Assembly (NCBI GenBank): GCA_022925895.1
Contig: JAKSYS010000666.1
Location: forward strand, 1 to 34,102
Direction: 5' to 3'
Origin: Fragilaria crotonensis
Taxonomy: Eukaryota > Bacillariophyta > Fragilariophyceae > Fragilariales > Fragilariaceae
Length of the DNA: 34,102 bases
Position numbers and translations under genes: made by a program. Below, in pieces: positions 21,891-31,278 of the stretch. The notes under the pieces were generated by a model. It saw only the letters and a list, made by a program, of their open reading frames with translations. It ran no database searches and had not been told where the DNA came from. How positions within the stretch are numbered: position 1 is the stretch's first letter; each line of letters opens with the position of its first letter.

Positions 21891-23182
21891 TTAGATATCG
21901 AAGAGTGGAGCCCCATTCTCAAGCTGGTATTGGACAATCACACAAATTGCCTCAAAGCAAATCTTATGCTTTGCCATTCCATGGCGAAACTGATTGTCCA
22001 GGGAGGCGAAGTTTTTGAGCCTACCATTGAATGTTTCATGTCTGGCTCGAGCTCGTGTCTGTGATAGTTGTCATTGCAATGATAATGTGATGCGACATCA
22101 AATATCATGAGAAAATTCCTCCTGTTGGCAAGCACATGATTTTGCAAGCAAAGCAAGCTCGTGCTTGAACTTACCTTGAACTCCCGAAGCGCTGGCGTGT
22201 CACGCGAGTTTGGTGTACAAAGGATTTCTTTCTCGCCACGGTACCCCTGATCTGCTATTCCCTTCTTTCCCGTTGGTGTCTTCTCTTTCAGTCCCCCATC
22301 TTCACGGAAAATAGAAACATCATGCTTTGAAGCGACAAAGGGACCATTCATCCATACAAGTGAGTTATCGGAGAGAGAAATTGCAAGCTCGTATGCGAAT
22401 CCTGCTTGATTGAACTTGTGCGAATATAATTGTTTGTCTTTGGCCAATGTTGGATGCATAACTTCATTTGTTCTGCAATGAATGCCATCGACTGAGTATA
22501 GAAAGTTTGGAACAGTTATGTCGGCAACGTGCACATTGTTCACAGCACCCCAGTGCTCTGGCCATACAATCTATATGCATGCGATGATGTCAGTTGTTGG
22601 TTTGAGAACATAATAAAGTACTAGCTAGTGGAGCACGATTCTTACCTTCTTTGCCTTCAAAGCCTGAATCCTGGAAGCAATGAACCAAGCCCACTTTCGA
22701 GCTGTTGTCTCACAGAGTTTGGAACTTCCAGCCAACTTCTCTTCTGTCGGGTATACATTCAGGAGGTATAGAGCAAGAAAAAACTTGTCCAGAGTTGTTG
22801 CAGGATTGATGCGGGCCTCTTGAATCTCAGTTGTCAGCAAATCTTCCCATATGACAGCGCAGACGAGTGGGGAACAACCAAAATGGGATTGGAAGCGCTT
22901 GATGTTGGTGGCCCTAATAACTCGCTCTCGTCGGCAAGCATCAAAGCCTGCCCAATCAAGGCCAATTCGCATCACCTGGTCGACTGTGAAGATCATTTGT
23001 TTGGTATCGCTTGCTCTTGGTTTCTTGTGTTTTGTGACATGCGAGGGCAAGGCAGTGTGCCTGTCATCGTGAACGCCACGATACTCGAAACGCCATCTCA
23101 CACGATAGCCTTGCAAAATAAACGGTTGCGGACGGACAACACAGAGAAATTTTGTATCGAAACATAAGCGTATATAGGTCAA
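21891..23182 (-). CDS. PIF/Harbinger-type DDE transposase (DDE_Tnp_4), three exons
   Basis: Cut-and-paste transposase with an RNase H-like DDE nuclease domain. Exons are 23182-22646, 22570-22175 and 22058-21891; introns are 22571-22645 (GTAAGA...ATATAG) and 22059-22174 (GTAAGT...CACAG), both in phase 0. The first half includes a helical segment (TTLDKFFLALYLLNVYPTEE, ARKWAWFIASRI). Catalytic residues are Asp in FLYSVDGIHCRTNE, Asp in KKGIADQGYRG and Glu in RARARHETFNGRLK, so the triad is intact. The stop is TAA at 21893-21891. The frame reaches back to 23182 without an ATG before Met codons well inside the protein, so the start, or a further 5' exon, is unresolved. It faces the right-hand TGACTCA array, about 80 bp away. 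Confidence 0.85.
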
Positions 23183-23264
23183 CTACGAAGTTCGAACTAC
23201 ATTTTCGAAAAAGTTGGAGTTTAGCATGCCTCACCGGCTTGCATGCTCGTCATCTAAAATCAGG

Positions 23265-23416
23265 AAAAATGACTCAGGCAGAAACTTAGCCTCGACGAAT
23301 GACTCAGGTTTGTTCAGAATGCCTGAACAAATGACTCATGGGTGAGTCATTTTATTGATGCCGGAGAAAATGACTCAGGCATAAAACGACTCAGGCAGTG
23401 AAAACGACTCATGCAT
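23265..23416. repeat. Right-hand TGACTCA array with two hairpins
   Basis: Four direct TGACTCA heptamers, one inverted TGAGTCA and two CGACTCA variants occur within about 150 bp. A perfect 10-bp hairpin (AAATGACTCA, loop TGGG, TGAGTCATTT) lies at 23329-23352. Immediately before it is a 7-bp hairpin (TGTTCAG, loop AATGC, CTGAACA) at 23311-23329. The layout mirrors the left array in content but not in unit length. Confidence 0.85.
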
Positions 23417-23430
23417 AAGTAAAAAACCCT

Positions 23431-24048
23431 AAGGTAAAGCTTAAATGCGAATCGTGGACATATGTTCTCTTCCAATTGATTTTCGGATAATTCGAAGTTT
23501 ACATTGGAAAAAACTATGACCATTTTTGTCATGGTTTCTCAATCTTCTTCGTTGTGCTTGTATGTAGCTTTTCTGATTCACAGTCGAATTCGCCTCAAAG
23601 ATATAAAACGATAAAACACGCTCTCAATGTGTGCTCAGTCCGACACGACGGTTTTTTAATGAGGAAGAGCTCGCTTAAACAAATCCTTAACTCGTGATGA
23701 CAAGCACGTCATTTTGAGTCGTTGTCAGTGTCTACGCCGGATTTGTACGACGAAAAGTCAATCTTCCGCAACCTCCAGACAATGGCCACGACGCATCCAC
23801 CGAAATACTTACACACGACTCGACACTCGGCACGACTACTATCCTCCCTCTCGGCTTGCGGAAGGGTGCGCCATGAACCTTGACTGGACGTCAGACCTGA
23901 CTAAGACGAGGAGGACGTGAAAACCCCACCGAGCTCGTAGGAAGACCACGACCTACTAGTTGAATAATGCAAGACCTACACAAACATAACTACCGGTAGG
24001 TTAGCCAGCCATGCGGTGGAAAATCTACTTTACTTCAATTGCAAGGGC
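23431..24048. other. Spacer between mobile block and host genes
   Basis: No gene is recognised. It contains the palindrome CTACCGGTAG at 23990-23999, 50 bp past the stop codon of the converging PGM-like gene. Confidence 0.5.
23990..23999. repeat. Palindrome CTACCGGTAG, copy 2
   Basis: An exact copy, 50 bp past the stop of the minus-strand PGM-like gene. Confidence 0.7.
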
Positions 24049-25617
24049 CTATTGCTCGTCGTCGTCACCTCCGGCATCCAGCAACTCCGACATGACTTGA
24101 AGCCAACCCTCCCCACCATCATCTTGATTCAAATAGTCCTCCATAGCTTGTTCTGCTGTCACCCGAGAACTGGACGTTGCTACAGGTGGTGCCATGGGAG
24201 TCCCGAGATCTGCTTTTGCCTCAAAGTCTGGGAAACTGCTAGGCGAAGCCGTCCACGGCAAGGGTTTAGATGACTTTTGCACCACGTCTAATTTTGGGTC
24301 AAATACTCGATCTTCTCGCGGAGGCGCTAGGAACGTGTCTTCCACTCGCAAAGGCGGCTCTTCGATCGGTTCTGGCAGAGTCTCGTCTAGCGGTGGCGTC
24401 ACAAGCTCCAGGCTCGACAACGGCTCTGGACTTTTTTCAGCGCTGTTCACCACAACGGCTGCAGCCAGCATGCCCAGACCGACGCCAGCCGCCGCCATGG
24501 GGGGCACAGTAGATGGTTCCGCTGCAACTCTTTGGGCTCGTTCTTGTCGAGCCAATCGTTCCTCGGTTTCAATGCGTCGTTTCACTTTCTGTTCCTTTTG
24601 ATAGACAGCTTCCAATTCTCGCTGTTCTTCATCAATGCGTTGATCCTTGAGAGACACAATGTCATCCATTCCCCGTAGTCGATCTAATTCAATCTTTCCT
24701 TTTTCAATGAGTTTATTGTAGTCGACCAGTCCAGCTGCTTTTCGCTCCTCCCATAAGGCCAGCGTCGAATCCATTGTCACATTCAATCGCACTTCTCCTG
24801 GCTTGTATTCCAACTCATGCACATGCTCAAACGGAATACCAGCCATCATACAAGACAACAACGCCAATGTCGTTCCATCACACGCCACCAGAAGTACGGC
24901 ATCACCCGAATACTGCGTTTCCAGAACGGACAACAATTGTCGCAATCGCACCGCCACATCGGCCAATCGTTCATGGGGCGTGCCATCATCCTTGGGCGGG
25001 GGTCTGCCACCAAGTCCATCGCGTCCCGCTTCCATAGCGTCCATGGCCCACACGGCCGGTTCGGTCGACGACCGTGATGTCGTATCCCACGCTCCGATAG
25101 CTCGAGGTTCCAAATAATTGAATTCGGGCACCAACTTGTCGCGACCCACATTCAAGGCGCGCGCGACAAGGTTGGTAGTGTCGGTACTGGAGGCGGCGAT
25201 GGCGTATCGAATGATACTTGGATTGATGTTGTTGGCGATGAGCACTCGTGCGATAGAGTCTTCGACTTGTTCTATGCCAAGGTTGGAGAGTGCAGCTTCG
25301 CGGTTTGTAACAAAGAGGGGGTTGGTCGACCAAATATCTTGTTGATCCATAAGCGATTGACCAGCACACATGAAATGGTAGGTGTTTCCCAATGGTTCAT
25401 TGCAAGGAAATTGCACCAGACCGCGGGCGTGAACTGGTCGAGACAGCCCTAGCAAGGAAATGCCAACGATACTGTTGGGGATAGAAAGAATTTGACGTCG
25501 TGTGAGTTCATTCTTCTCAAAGATTGCAGTAGGAGTTCGTTGTTGTGTTGTTCGTATGTGGAAGGAGTCAGCTGGAGGGAGGATGGACAGAAGGAGTAGC
25601 GTCAATGATTTCATCAT
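24049..25617 (-). CDS. Plastid, probably lumenal, phosphoglycerate-mutase-fold protein lacking catalytic histidines
   Basis: A 522-residue intact frame. The leader has a signal peptide with an ADSFHI cleavage-like motif, then a twin-arginine hydrophobic signal (RRQILSIPNSIVG, ending PVHA), so thylakoid-lumen targeting is likely. Residues about 55-270 have the histidine-phosphatase fold: YHFMCAGQS at the place of the usual RHG(E/Q)S, NREAALSNLG, a PHERLADVAVRLRQLLSVLE segment, and LLVACDGTTLALL where active enzymes have a (S)HGG motif. Both catalytic histidines are therefore absent, and the protein is probably a pseudoenzyme or binding protein. A charged coiled coil (about 300-355), a short hydrophobic stretch (GVGLGMLAAAVVV) and an acidic, proline-rich tail follow. 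It is divergent from the proteasome-like gene, with 412 bp between them. Confidence 0.75.
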   Translation of the reverse strand: MMKSLTLLLLSILPPADSFHIRTTQQRTPTAIFEKNELTRRQILSIPNSIVGISLLGLSRPVHARGLVQFPCNEPLGNTYHFMCAGQSLMDQQDIWSTNPLFVTNREAALSNLGIEQVEDSIARVLIANNINPSIIRYAIAASSTDTTNLVARALNVGRDKLVPEFNYLEPRAIGAWDTTSRSSTEPAVWAMDAMEAGRDGLGGRPPPKDDGTPHERLADVAVRLRQLLSVLETQYSGDAVLLVACDGTTLALLSCMMAGIPFEHVHELEYKPGEVRLNVTMDSTLALWEERKAAGLVDYNKLIEKGKIELDRLRGMDDIVSLKDQRIDEEQRELEAVYQKEQKVKRRIETEERLARQERAQRVAAEPSTVPPMAAAGVGLGMLAAAVVVNSAEKSPEPLSSLELVTPPLDETLPEPIEEPPLRVEDTFLAPPREDRVFDPKLDVVQKSSKPLPWTASPSSFPDFEAKADLGTPMAPPVATSSSRVTAEQAMEDYLNQDDGGEGWLQVMSELLDAGGDDDEQ

Positions 25618-26029
25618 GCCATAATTGTACGTTAGTGTGTGAGCATTGTTTGCTTGTGAAAGAACGTGATGGACAGAGGGTTCTCTCTTCTGTTGTTCTC
25701 TGGTCGGATGTCGGATCTTCGATCTTTTGAATCCATTCCACTTTCCGTACCGGGTATGATAGTCCAGTACTTGTACTCTACTGTATTACTACACCGATTA
25801 GGAAAGGCTGCGGAGTGTATCACTATAAACACTAACCCCCAACCCCTTAAAATACTGTAGTACATGTACGACTCTCTAGTATTTATATTAGTGTATCACT
25901 ACAACAGTAGGACATGACTGAATGAAGAATAAAGCATGATACCTGTTATGAACATACAAGTACGATGGTACTACAGTACTTGTTACACAATTTGCTCACA
26001 TTCAAGAATTGTTGTTGCAACTGCTCACC
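25618..26029. promoter_or_regulatory. Divergent promoter region
   Basis: This 412-bp spacer lies between the PGM-like gene (minus) and the proteasome-like gene (plus), so it should hold both promoters. It is rich in AGTACT/GTAC motifs near 25760-25985. No specific element can be assigned. Confidence 0.35.
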
Positions 26030-26882
26030 ATGGCCATGAGCACATCGCGTCTCACCATTCGTTGCATGTTGCGGTTGTTGCTTCTCCTTTCTCCCTGCGT
26101 TGTTCCTAGTGTCAGTTCCAGCAATCAGAATTACAATGCGTACAATTACGATATGACAACCCCACAATTCACTCCCGACGGTCGTTTGCTGCAAGTGGAA
26201 TACGCCTCACTTGCTGCAACACATTCCTCCCCCTGCGTCATTTGGAAACCACCGCAGGGCACTGATGATGAAATAACGATCATCATGAATGCAAAACCCT
26301 CTCGAAAGATTCAAAATCGATTGATTCCGCTCTCGGACACGACCCGTTTGTTTAAGCAGAGTGGTTAGTGATTCACTCGCCTTGTTATCCAAAGTCTACG
26401 AACAGCAAGACAATAACAGACGATTGTACGGCTCCGCCTTGACCGAACTCCAAATTGCCAGTTCCATTGCCATGTCCTGTCAGCGTCATTCATTTGGAGG
26501 TGGACTGCGACCATTCGGGTCCACTATGGTCATTGTATCACCAAATCGCATCCTCCAAACAGACCCGAGTGGTGCCGTCGTTACAGTGAATGCCGATGCG
26601 ACGCTTCATTTCGTGGGAGGCAGTAGCAGTAGTGTAGACGAGTTGCGACGAACCACCCAACTGCTTCTGCTGCAGCAACACCAACGAGCCGAAACAACCG
26701 AGACGACATTGGCAGACGCACTGGTAATTCTGGCCAAAGCAGTATTAGAAACATCTCTGGGTGAGAATGAACCAGTTGACAATGCGTGGCTAGAAGTAAT
26801 GGTGGTAAGCAAGAAACGAGGTATTCACAAGCTGACAAATGACCAAATTGAACGACTCTTGGCTAAAGTTAGAGAACAATAG
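26030..26882 (+). CDS. Proteasome alpha-subunit-like protein with an N-terminal signal peptide
   Basis: From the ATG at 26030 the protein begins with an apparent signal peptide (MLRLLLLLSPCVVPSVSSS), then the proteasome alpha N-terminal signature YDMTTPQFTPDGRLLQVEYA. The rest keeps alpha-type features: a helix with LYGSALTELQIASSIAMSCQ, LRPFGSTMVIVSPN and QTDPSGAVVTVNA, ending ERLLAKVREQ. Length is about 284 residues, close to cytosolic alpha subunits plus a leader. The gate tripeptide is YDM rather than the usual YDR. Cytosolic subunits have no signal peptide, so this is probably a diverged paralogue in the secretory route or plastid, not a 20S core subunit. The frame changes once near 26361 (KQ to VVSDSLALLSKV), either a one-base insertion or two missing bases. 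It converges with the NVL-like gene, 99 bp downstream. Confidence 0.75.
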
Positions 26883-26894
26883 CATTTATACGAA

Positions 26895-26904
26895 CTACCG
26901 GTAG
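26895..26904. repeat. Palindrome CTACCGGTAG, copy 3
   Basis: An exact copy in the 99-bp gap between the converging proteasome-like and NVL-like genes, where both 3' UTRs should lie. Confidence 0.7.
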
Positions 26905-26981
26905 ATCATCTCTTGAGTTGTTTTGCTGCAGTTTTGAAATCAGCATGAGTGTGGATAAGCCCCAGACGTCAATGTCCATAC

Positions 26982-29352
26982 CTAGCTGGACTCAGCTGCC
27001 GCTGCAGCCATGGATTCCTCGGATTTTACTTCCGCTGGGTGTTCCGTCACAGCTCGACTCCTCGCACGGGCCATGCGATTGCGGAGTTTGTCATATTGAG
27101 CTTGATCTCGTTTCGAAACGGAAGGCAGGACATGATCAAAGGCATAATCAAAGTGCTTTCTGCTTATGCGGAGTTCCGTATCCGGTGCCACCATGGATTG
27201 CTTGAGCACAGCGAGTCCGGCTTCCCTCAGCAAGGCAGCACAGTCAGCTCCCGAGTACCCATCGGCTCGTGATGAGTGACCAATCTCCGTCAAATCAACG
27301 TCGTCTGCGAGTCGAATCTTCCCCGCCAAGGCGCGAAGAATCGAAGATCGATCGTCGGGAGTCGGAAGTGGAACATAGAGAAGCTTGTCCAGTCGACCTG
27401 GCCTCATCATGGCGGGGTCAATTAGTTCTGGTCTATTGGTAGCTGCAATGACAAACACGGAACGTCGACTCTCAAGTCCATCCATTTCCGTCAGTAGCTG
27501 ATTGACGACACGCTCCGAAACTCCACCCCCACCACCGCCGTCACTTCCGCGTTTGGGGCACAGTGAATCCACTTCGTCGAAAAAGACGACGCATGGACTG
27601 GAACTTCTGGCGCGTTCAAAGACGACACGCACGGCCCGCTCCGATTCGCCCACGTACTTGTCTAGAAGTTCCGGACCCTTGACGGATAAAAAGTTACAAC
27701 CTGATTCATTGGCGATTGCCTTTGCAAGAAGAGTTTTGCCACAACCAGGAGGTCCATACAGCAATACTCCAGCAGGAAGTGACAGGCCGAGGGTGGCAAA
27801 CTTTTCGGGATTACGAATGGGTTCCAAGACCGAGAGCGTCAACTCTTCTCGTACACTAGTAAGAGCCCCAATGTCTTTCCAGGAGACATCTGGAACAGTT
27901 GCGAAACCCTCCCGTTTGCTTGACGGTTGCACCAGAGGCACGGCTTGAAGAAAGTCATCCATCGTCACGTACAGTGGATCCATTTCTTCGGTCGAGAGGG
28001 GCGCCACAACACCAGTTGATTCAGGATGCTCAATGTCATCCGATTCAGGTTTATCAACATCTGTCATAGATTGATCAGCATCGACGTCACTATTCTGCAG
28101 AAGCAGCCACTGTTTACTTGGCATGATATCATCGCTGAGCACATCCCTAAAGATACGATTGATTGCAATCACTGCAGCCTCTTTGGTCAAGGACCTAACA
28201 TCCGCTCCCACATACCCGGGAGTTAATCGAGCCAGCTTTTTAAAATCAAAATCTCCACTCAGGCGCATTCCCTTAGTCATTGTCTTCAAGATGGCAAATC
28301 GCGCAGCTTCGTCTGGAACACCCAACAGAATCTCTTTATCAAACCGTCCTGCTCGTCGCAAGGCTGGGTCCATCGCATCCGGTCGATTGGTCGCCCCGAG
28401 TATGATGACTGCCGCTTGGTTCCGGTTATACTTGGGCGCCACCATATCCATGGAGGTTAACAATTGCGCCACCATACGTTTTTCCATACCCCTTGAAGAT
28501 CCCCCTTCGCTTCGCTTGGGGGCTATTGCGTCCAGCTCGTCCAAGAATATGAGCGACGGCGCCAGATCGGATGCCGCCTGGAACAAGTCTCGTATCCGAC
28601 CCTCTGATTCTCCCGACATGCCCGATACCAATTCAGGTGCCGAAACGAAAAAGGAAGTCCCATTTGGCCTGCAATGGCGTTGGCCAAGTGTGACTTGCCG
28701 CATCCGGGCAGTCCTCGCAACAAGACACCACGAGGCGGATCCACTCCCAAATGGTAATACAGTTCGGGACGAATGAGTGGATACTCGATTACCTGACGGA
28801 TTTGTTGTAAAATGTCGTTCAAACCACCAAGATCTTGGTAGCGTTCGGTCGGTCGAGCGACGGTGTCAAGGATGCCAGGGAGGGAACTTGGGCATCCTGG
28901 AGTCTTACGCCGTTTGACGCGTTTGTTGGCTATTTTGCAAGGGCGTCGGCTTGTTTAATCTTTTCTTCTGCTGCTTCTTTTTCTGTTTGTAGTTTGTACT
29001 TGTCTCGCAGACCGGCATTGAGTGACATTCCGACAGACTCGTCGTTGAGTGCCTGGCGAATGGCATCACTATCCCTGGCTTCATGGTCGTATCGTTCCTC
29101 TTCGATGTCGTCAAGCGATCTCTTATTATTGCTACTGCTCGAAGTGTCATCCTGAATCACAGCCAAGGCCTTTTCGACGTTCCGTTGTAGCCAGGAAGGA
29201 TCCTTGCGTTGATACTCTCGATACTGGAGTTTCAGTCGGTTGATCACATGTTCGACAGATTCTTCGCTTCCAGATGGGTTCACAAGCTTGCGCAGGAGAT
29301 GCAGGAGCTTTGTGTCAACACCTGCCGGTGACGAAGATTTGGCCTTTGCCAT
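26982..29352 (-). CDS. NVL/Rix7-type double AAA ATPase (ribosome biogenesis)
   Basis: Nuclear AAA ATPase of the CDC48 superfamily; NVL/Rix7 proteins remove assembly factors from pre-60S ribosomes. The ATG at 29352 (MAKAKSSS) begins an N-terminal helical region (VEHVINRLKLQYREYQ) like that of NVL, then a basic stretch (NKRVKRRK). The first ATPase has Walker A GLPGCGKSHL, GESEGRIRDLF, Walker B LIFLDELDAI and a sensor ATNRPDAMDPALRRAGRFD. The second has GPPGCGKTLL, FFDEVDSLCPKR, ATNRPELIDPAMMRPGRLD and a glycine run (SDGGGGGGVSERVVNQLL). Two one-base deletions break the frame: near 28937 (A4 for A5) and near 28672 (G3 for G4). Adding them gives 790 residues, the usual family length. The alternative, a cytosolic CDC48, is unlikely given this N terminus. 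Confidence 0.88.
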
Positions 29353-29788
29353 GGTGCGTTTACCTTCTGCAGTACTGCACTTGATATTGATCCGATCGAC
29401 GACGTGGGCACTGCGACCTTTGCACTTTGCATGACTTTCAACTCGGACTGCCGCGCTTGTTTGATGAGTCTTTGATTGGCCTTGGCCAGAAATCGTGCGT
29501 CTGTCAACCGCAAGCGACTCTGGCGTACAGTCGTTGGAGTTGACCGTAGGAAGACTGGTATTCAGTAGCGTAGGCACGGTAGTAGACTCAGCAACGAATC
29601 GGGTGCTCCAGTACAGTACTGAATTGCTCCGTGTACTGCACTCCGAGCATCTCGCACGAACTGGAATCTCGAGCCCAACACATCTGTCTCCACTTTTGCT
29701 ACCCTTGGAGCAACCGCTCGACTCTGAGCTTCCTCAGACTACGAGGAGATTCTAGCAAAATAATGCATGCATTGATAATAGGAACGCT
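29353..29788. other. Spacer between NVL-like and NOSIP-like genes
   Basis: About 436 bp between two genes on the same strand. It should hold the promoter of the NVL-like gene. No further gene or RNA is recognised. Confidence 0.45.
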
Positions 29789-30580
29789 TTATGTAATCGT
29801 TGGTCTGTATTTCTTTGCTTCAACCGGCCCACTAGATGCGAATCCACTTTTGCCCTTTTGCAACTCAAGCACATGCTTTTCCTTCATTTTCTTGGACGAG
29901 AATGGATCTGTCATTGTTGGTTTCACTAGCTTGTCGTAGCACTCCTTCAAAATCACGTGCCCACTCGCTAACGCCACTACCGGTTGCATCGAAATCGTTT
30001 TATCCGATAATGCACAGACTACCTTCCCTTGTTCTCGTTTCAAAATCAGGTCCTTCAAATCCTTGCGCCGCAATGGCTCTCCAGAGCAAGGGGATGGAGG
30101 TCGGTCGGGTGGTGGATCGGGATTCTCAGAACAATGTTCCGGTTGAAACTCGGCCAACCAATAACTGGTGCTCGCCAGAGCATTAGGTGCTGCGGGTCCT
30201 CGTGCTCTCTTCTTCGATGACACCTTTTGAGAGTCTTCAAAGTCTTGCAGCGCCTCCCGCTTTTGTTGATCCACCTCCAATTTCTCCTTCGATTGCTCGG
30301 TCTTGAGATACGCTTCATACTTCTCTTGCGCTTGTCGCACCTCCACAGCTTTGGTCAACAAGTACTCGACAATCGCTTCGCGACTGTACACGTGGCCCGA
30401 CGGCGTGGCGACGGGATCGACGGCTTCACTCAAACTCAAAGCACAATTTCCAAAGGGGAGCTGCGAATCCGACGACAAACGAGCCGTTGTGGTCCCATAC
30501 TCCGAGGACGCAAATTTTTTCGTGCGTTCGTAATGCGTCAATGGCTTGTGACCACCAGCCTGTTTCGATTTGCGTGTCAT
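29789..30580 (-). CDS. NOSIP-like U-box protein
   Basis: A complete 263-residue frame from ATG at 30580. The N terminus MTRKSKQAGGHKPLTHYERTK, followed by YGTTTARLSSDS, matches the conserved start of NOSIP (nitric oxide synthase-interacting protein) family proteins. A split U-box follows: ALSLSEAVDPVATPSGHVYSREAIVEYL at about 47-74 and, after a charged coiled coil (about 80-125), VCALSDKTISMQPVVALASGHVILKECYDKLVKP at about 197-230. The C terminus reads KSGFASSGPVEAKKYRPTIT, also typical. U-box proteins act as E3 ubiquitin ligases; NOSIP homologues are also found with spliceosomes. The family name does not imply nitric oxide synthase in this organism. No frame break is seen. Confidence 0.88.
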   Translation of the reverse strand: MTRKSKQAGGHKPLTHYERTKKFASSEYGTTTARLSSDSQLPFGNCALSLSEAVDPVATPSGHVYSREAIVEYLLTKAVEVRQAQEKYEAYLKTEQSKEKLEVDQQKREALQDFEDSQKVSSKKRARGPAAPNALASTSYWLAEFQPEHCSENPDPPPDRPPSPCSGEPLRRKDLKDLILKREQGKVVCALSDKTISMQPVVALASGHVILKECYDKLVKPTMTDPFSSKKMKEKHVLELQKGKSGFASSGPVEAKKYRPTIT

Positions 30581-31278
30581 GATTGACTACTTGAATGAAT
30601 TACAGCTATCCAAGTAGTATACAGTAATATCGGAAATATTCGTGACAAAGGTTGATGGATAGTAGACAATGATGTGGCCTTGTTCGAGAATAATCGAAAG
30701 GTATGCTGGTATGCTATTGCTTTGACAGTGTGTACGGGTTGAGAATGTTGGTCAATTTCATGTGAGTACTTACGTTGTTTCTAGGTATTGTACTGTACTG
30801 ACTCCTGTCCATACCATAATGGGGTCTGAGTACTGTACTGTTACATTTTCTTGATCGTACTGGAGTATCACTGTTAAACCATCGCACTGTGACAATTGGA
30901 CAGTTGGTGATAAAGTGCTGACAGCTGACATGAGATAGAGCGTGATAGCGGCGATGGGATGCATGGTTTGGAGTTTGGATCATCCCACGTCCCAGCAATG
31001 ACTGCATGCTGCACGCTTTATACCTACCTTGGTTGTGCACGTGAATCCGTTCATTGTACTACTCTGGACTCTGGAGTATGTTATTGATCCCGTCAACAGT
31101 AAAACCCAGAACCCAGATGTATGATTTTTCACAACGCTACAGGCATGCTTGCCTTCAAATCTACCATTAAGCTCGCTCCTGCACAACTGGTTTGAATGAG
31201 CACGTCCAACGCAAGCCTTTAAGAAACATCAGGATTGTCTGCATTAGTATTAGTCACCCGAAACTCTATTCTTTTCCT
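30581..31278. other. Intergenic region, no gene recognised
   Basis: About 700 bp between the NOSIP-like gene and the second HECT gene. GTACTGTACTG motifs are frequent near 30785-30850. Short open frames lack any family signature. The promoter of the NOSIP-like gene should be at the left end. Confidence 0.45.

Larger units (their letters stand above)
13707..23430. mobile_element. Composite transposon block (Harbinger-like element with nested MULE)
   Basis: Boundaries are inferred from AGGGTTAGT at 13707 and the inverted AACCCT ending at 23430, together with TGACTCA repeat arrays just inside each end (13741-13897 and 23265-23416). The block contains a small ORF, a Ulp1-MULE transposase, a leader fragment on the opposite strand, a three-exon unknown gene and a Harbinger transposase. 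Host-type genes resume on both sides. The shared terminal match is only six bases and I could not find an exact target-site duplication, so the precise ends are uncertain. The interior contents are much more secure than the boundaries. Confidence 0.5.

Noticed and set aside
13707-23430. Telomere-like AGGGTTAG and AACCCTAA at the two ends of the block
   Set aside because: Each is a single short copy rather than a tandem array, so they are more likely transposon ends than telomeric DNA.
28123-28776. A 217-residue plus-strand open frame
   Set aside because: It is the antisense shadow of the first ATPase domain of the NVL-like gene.
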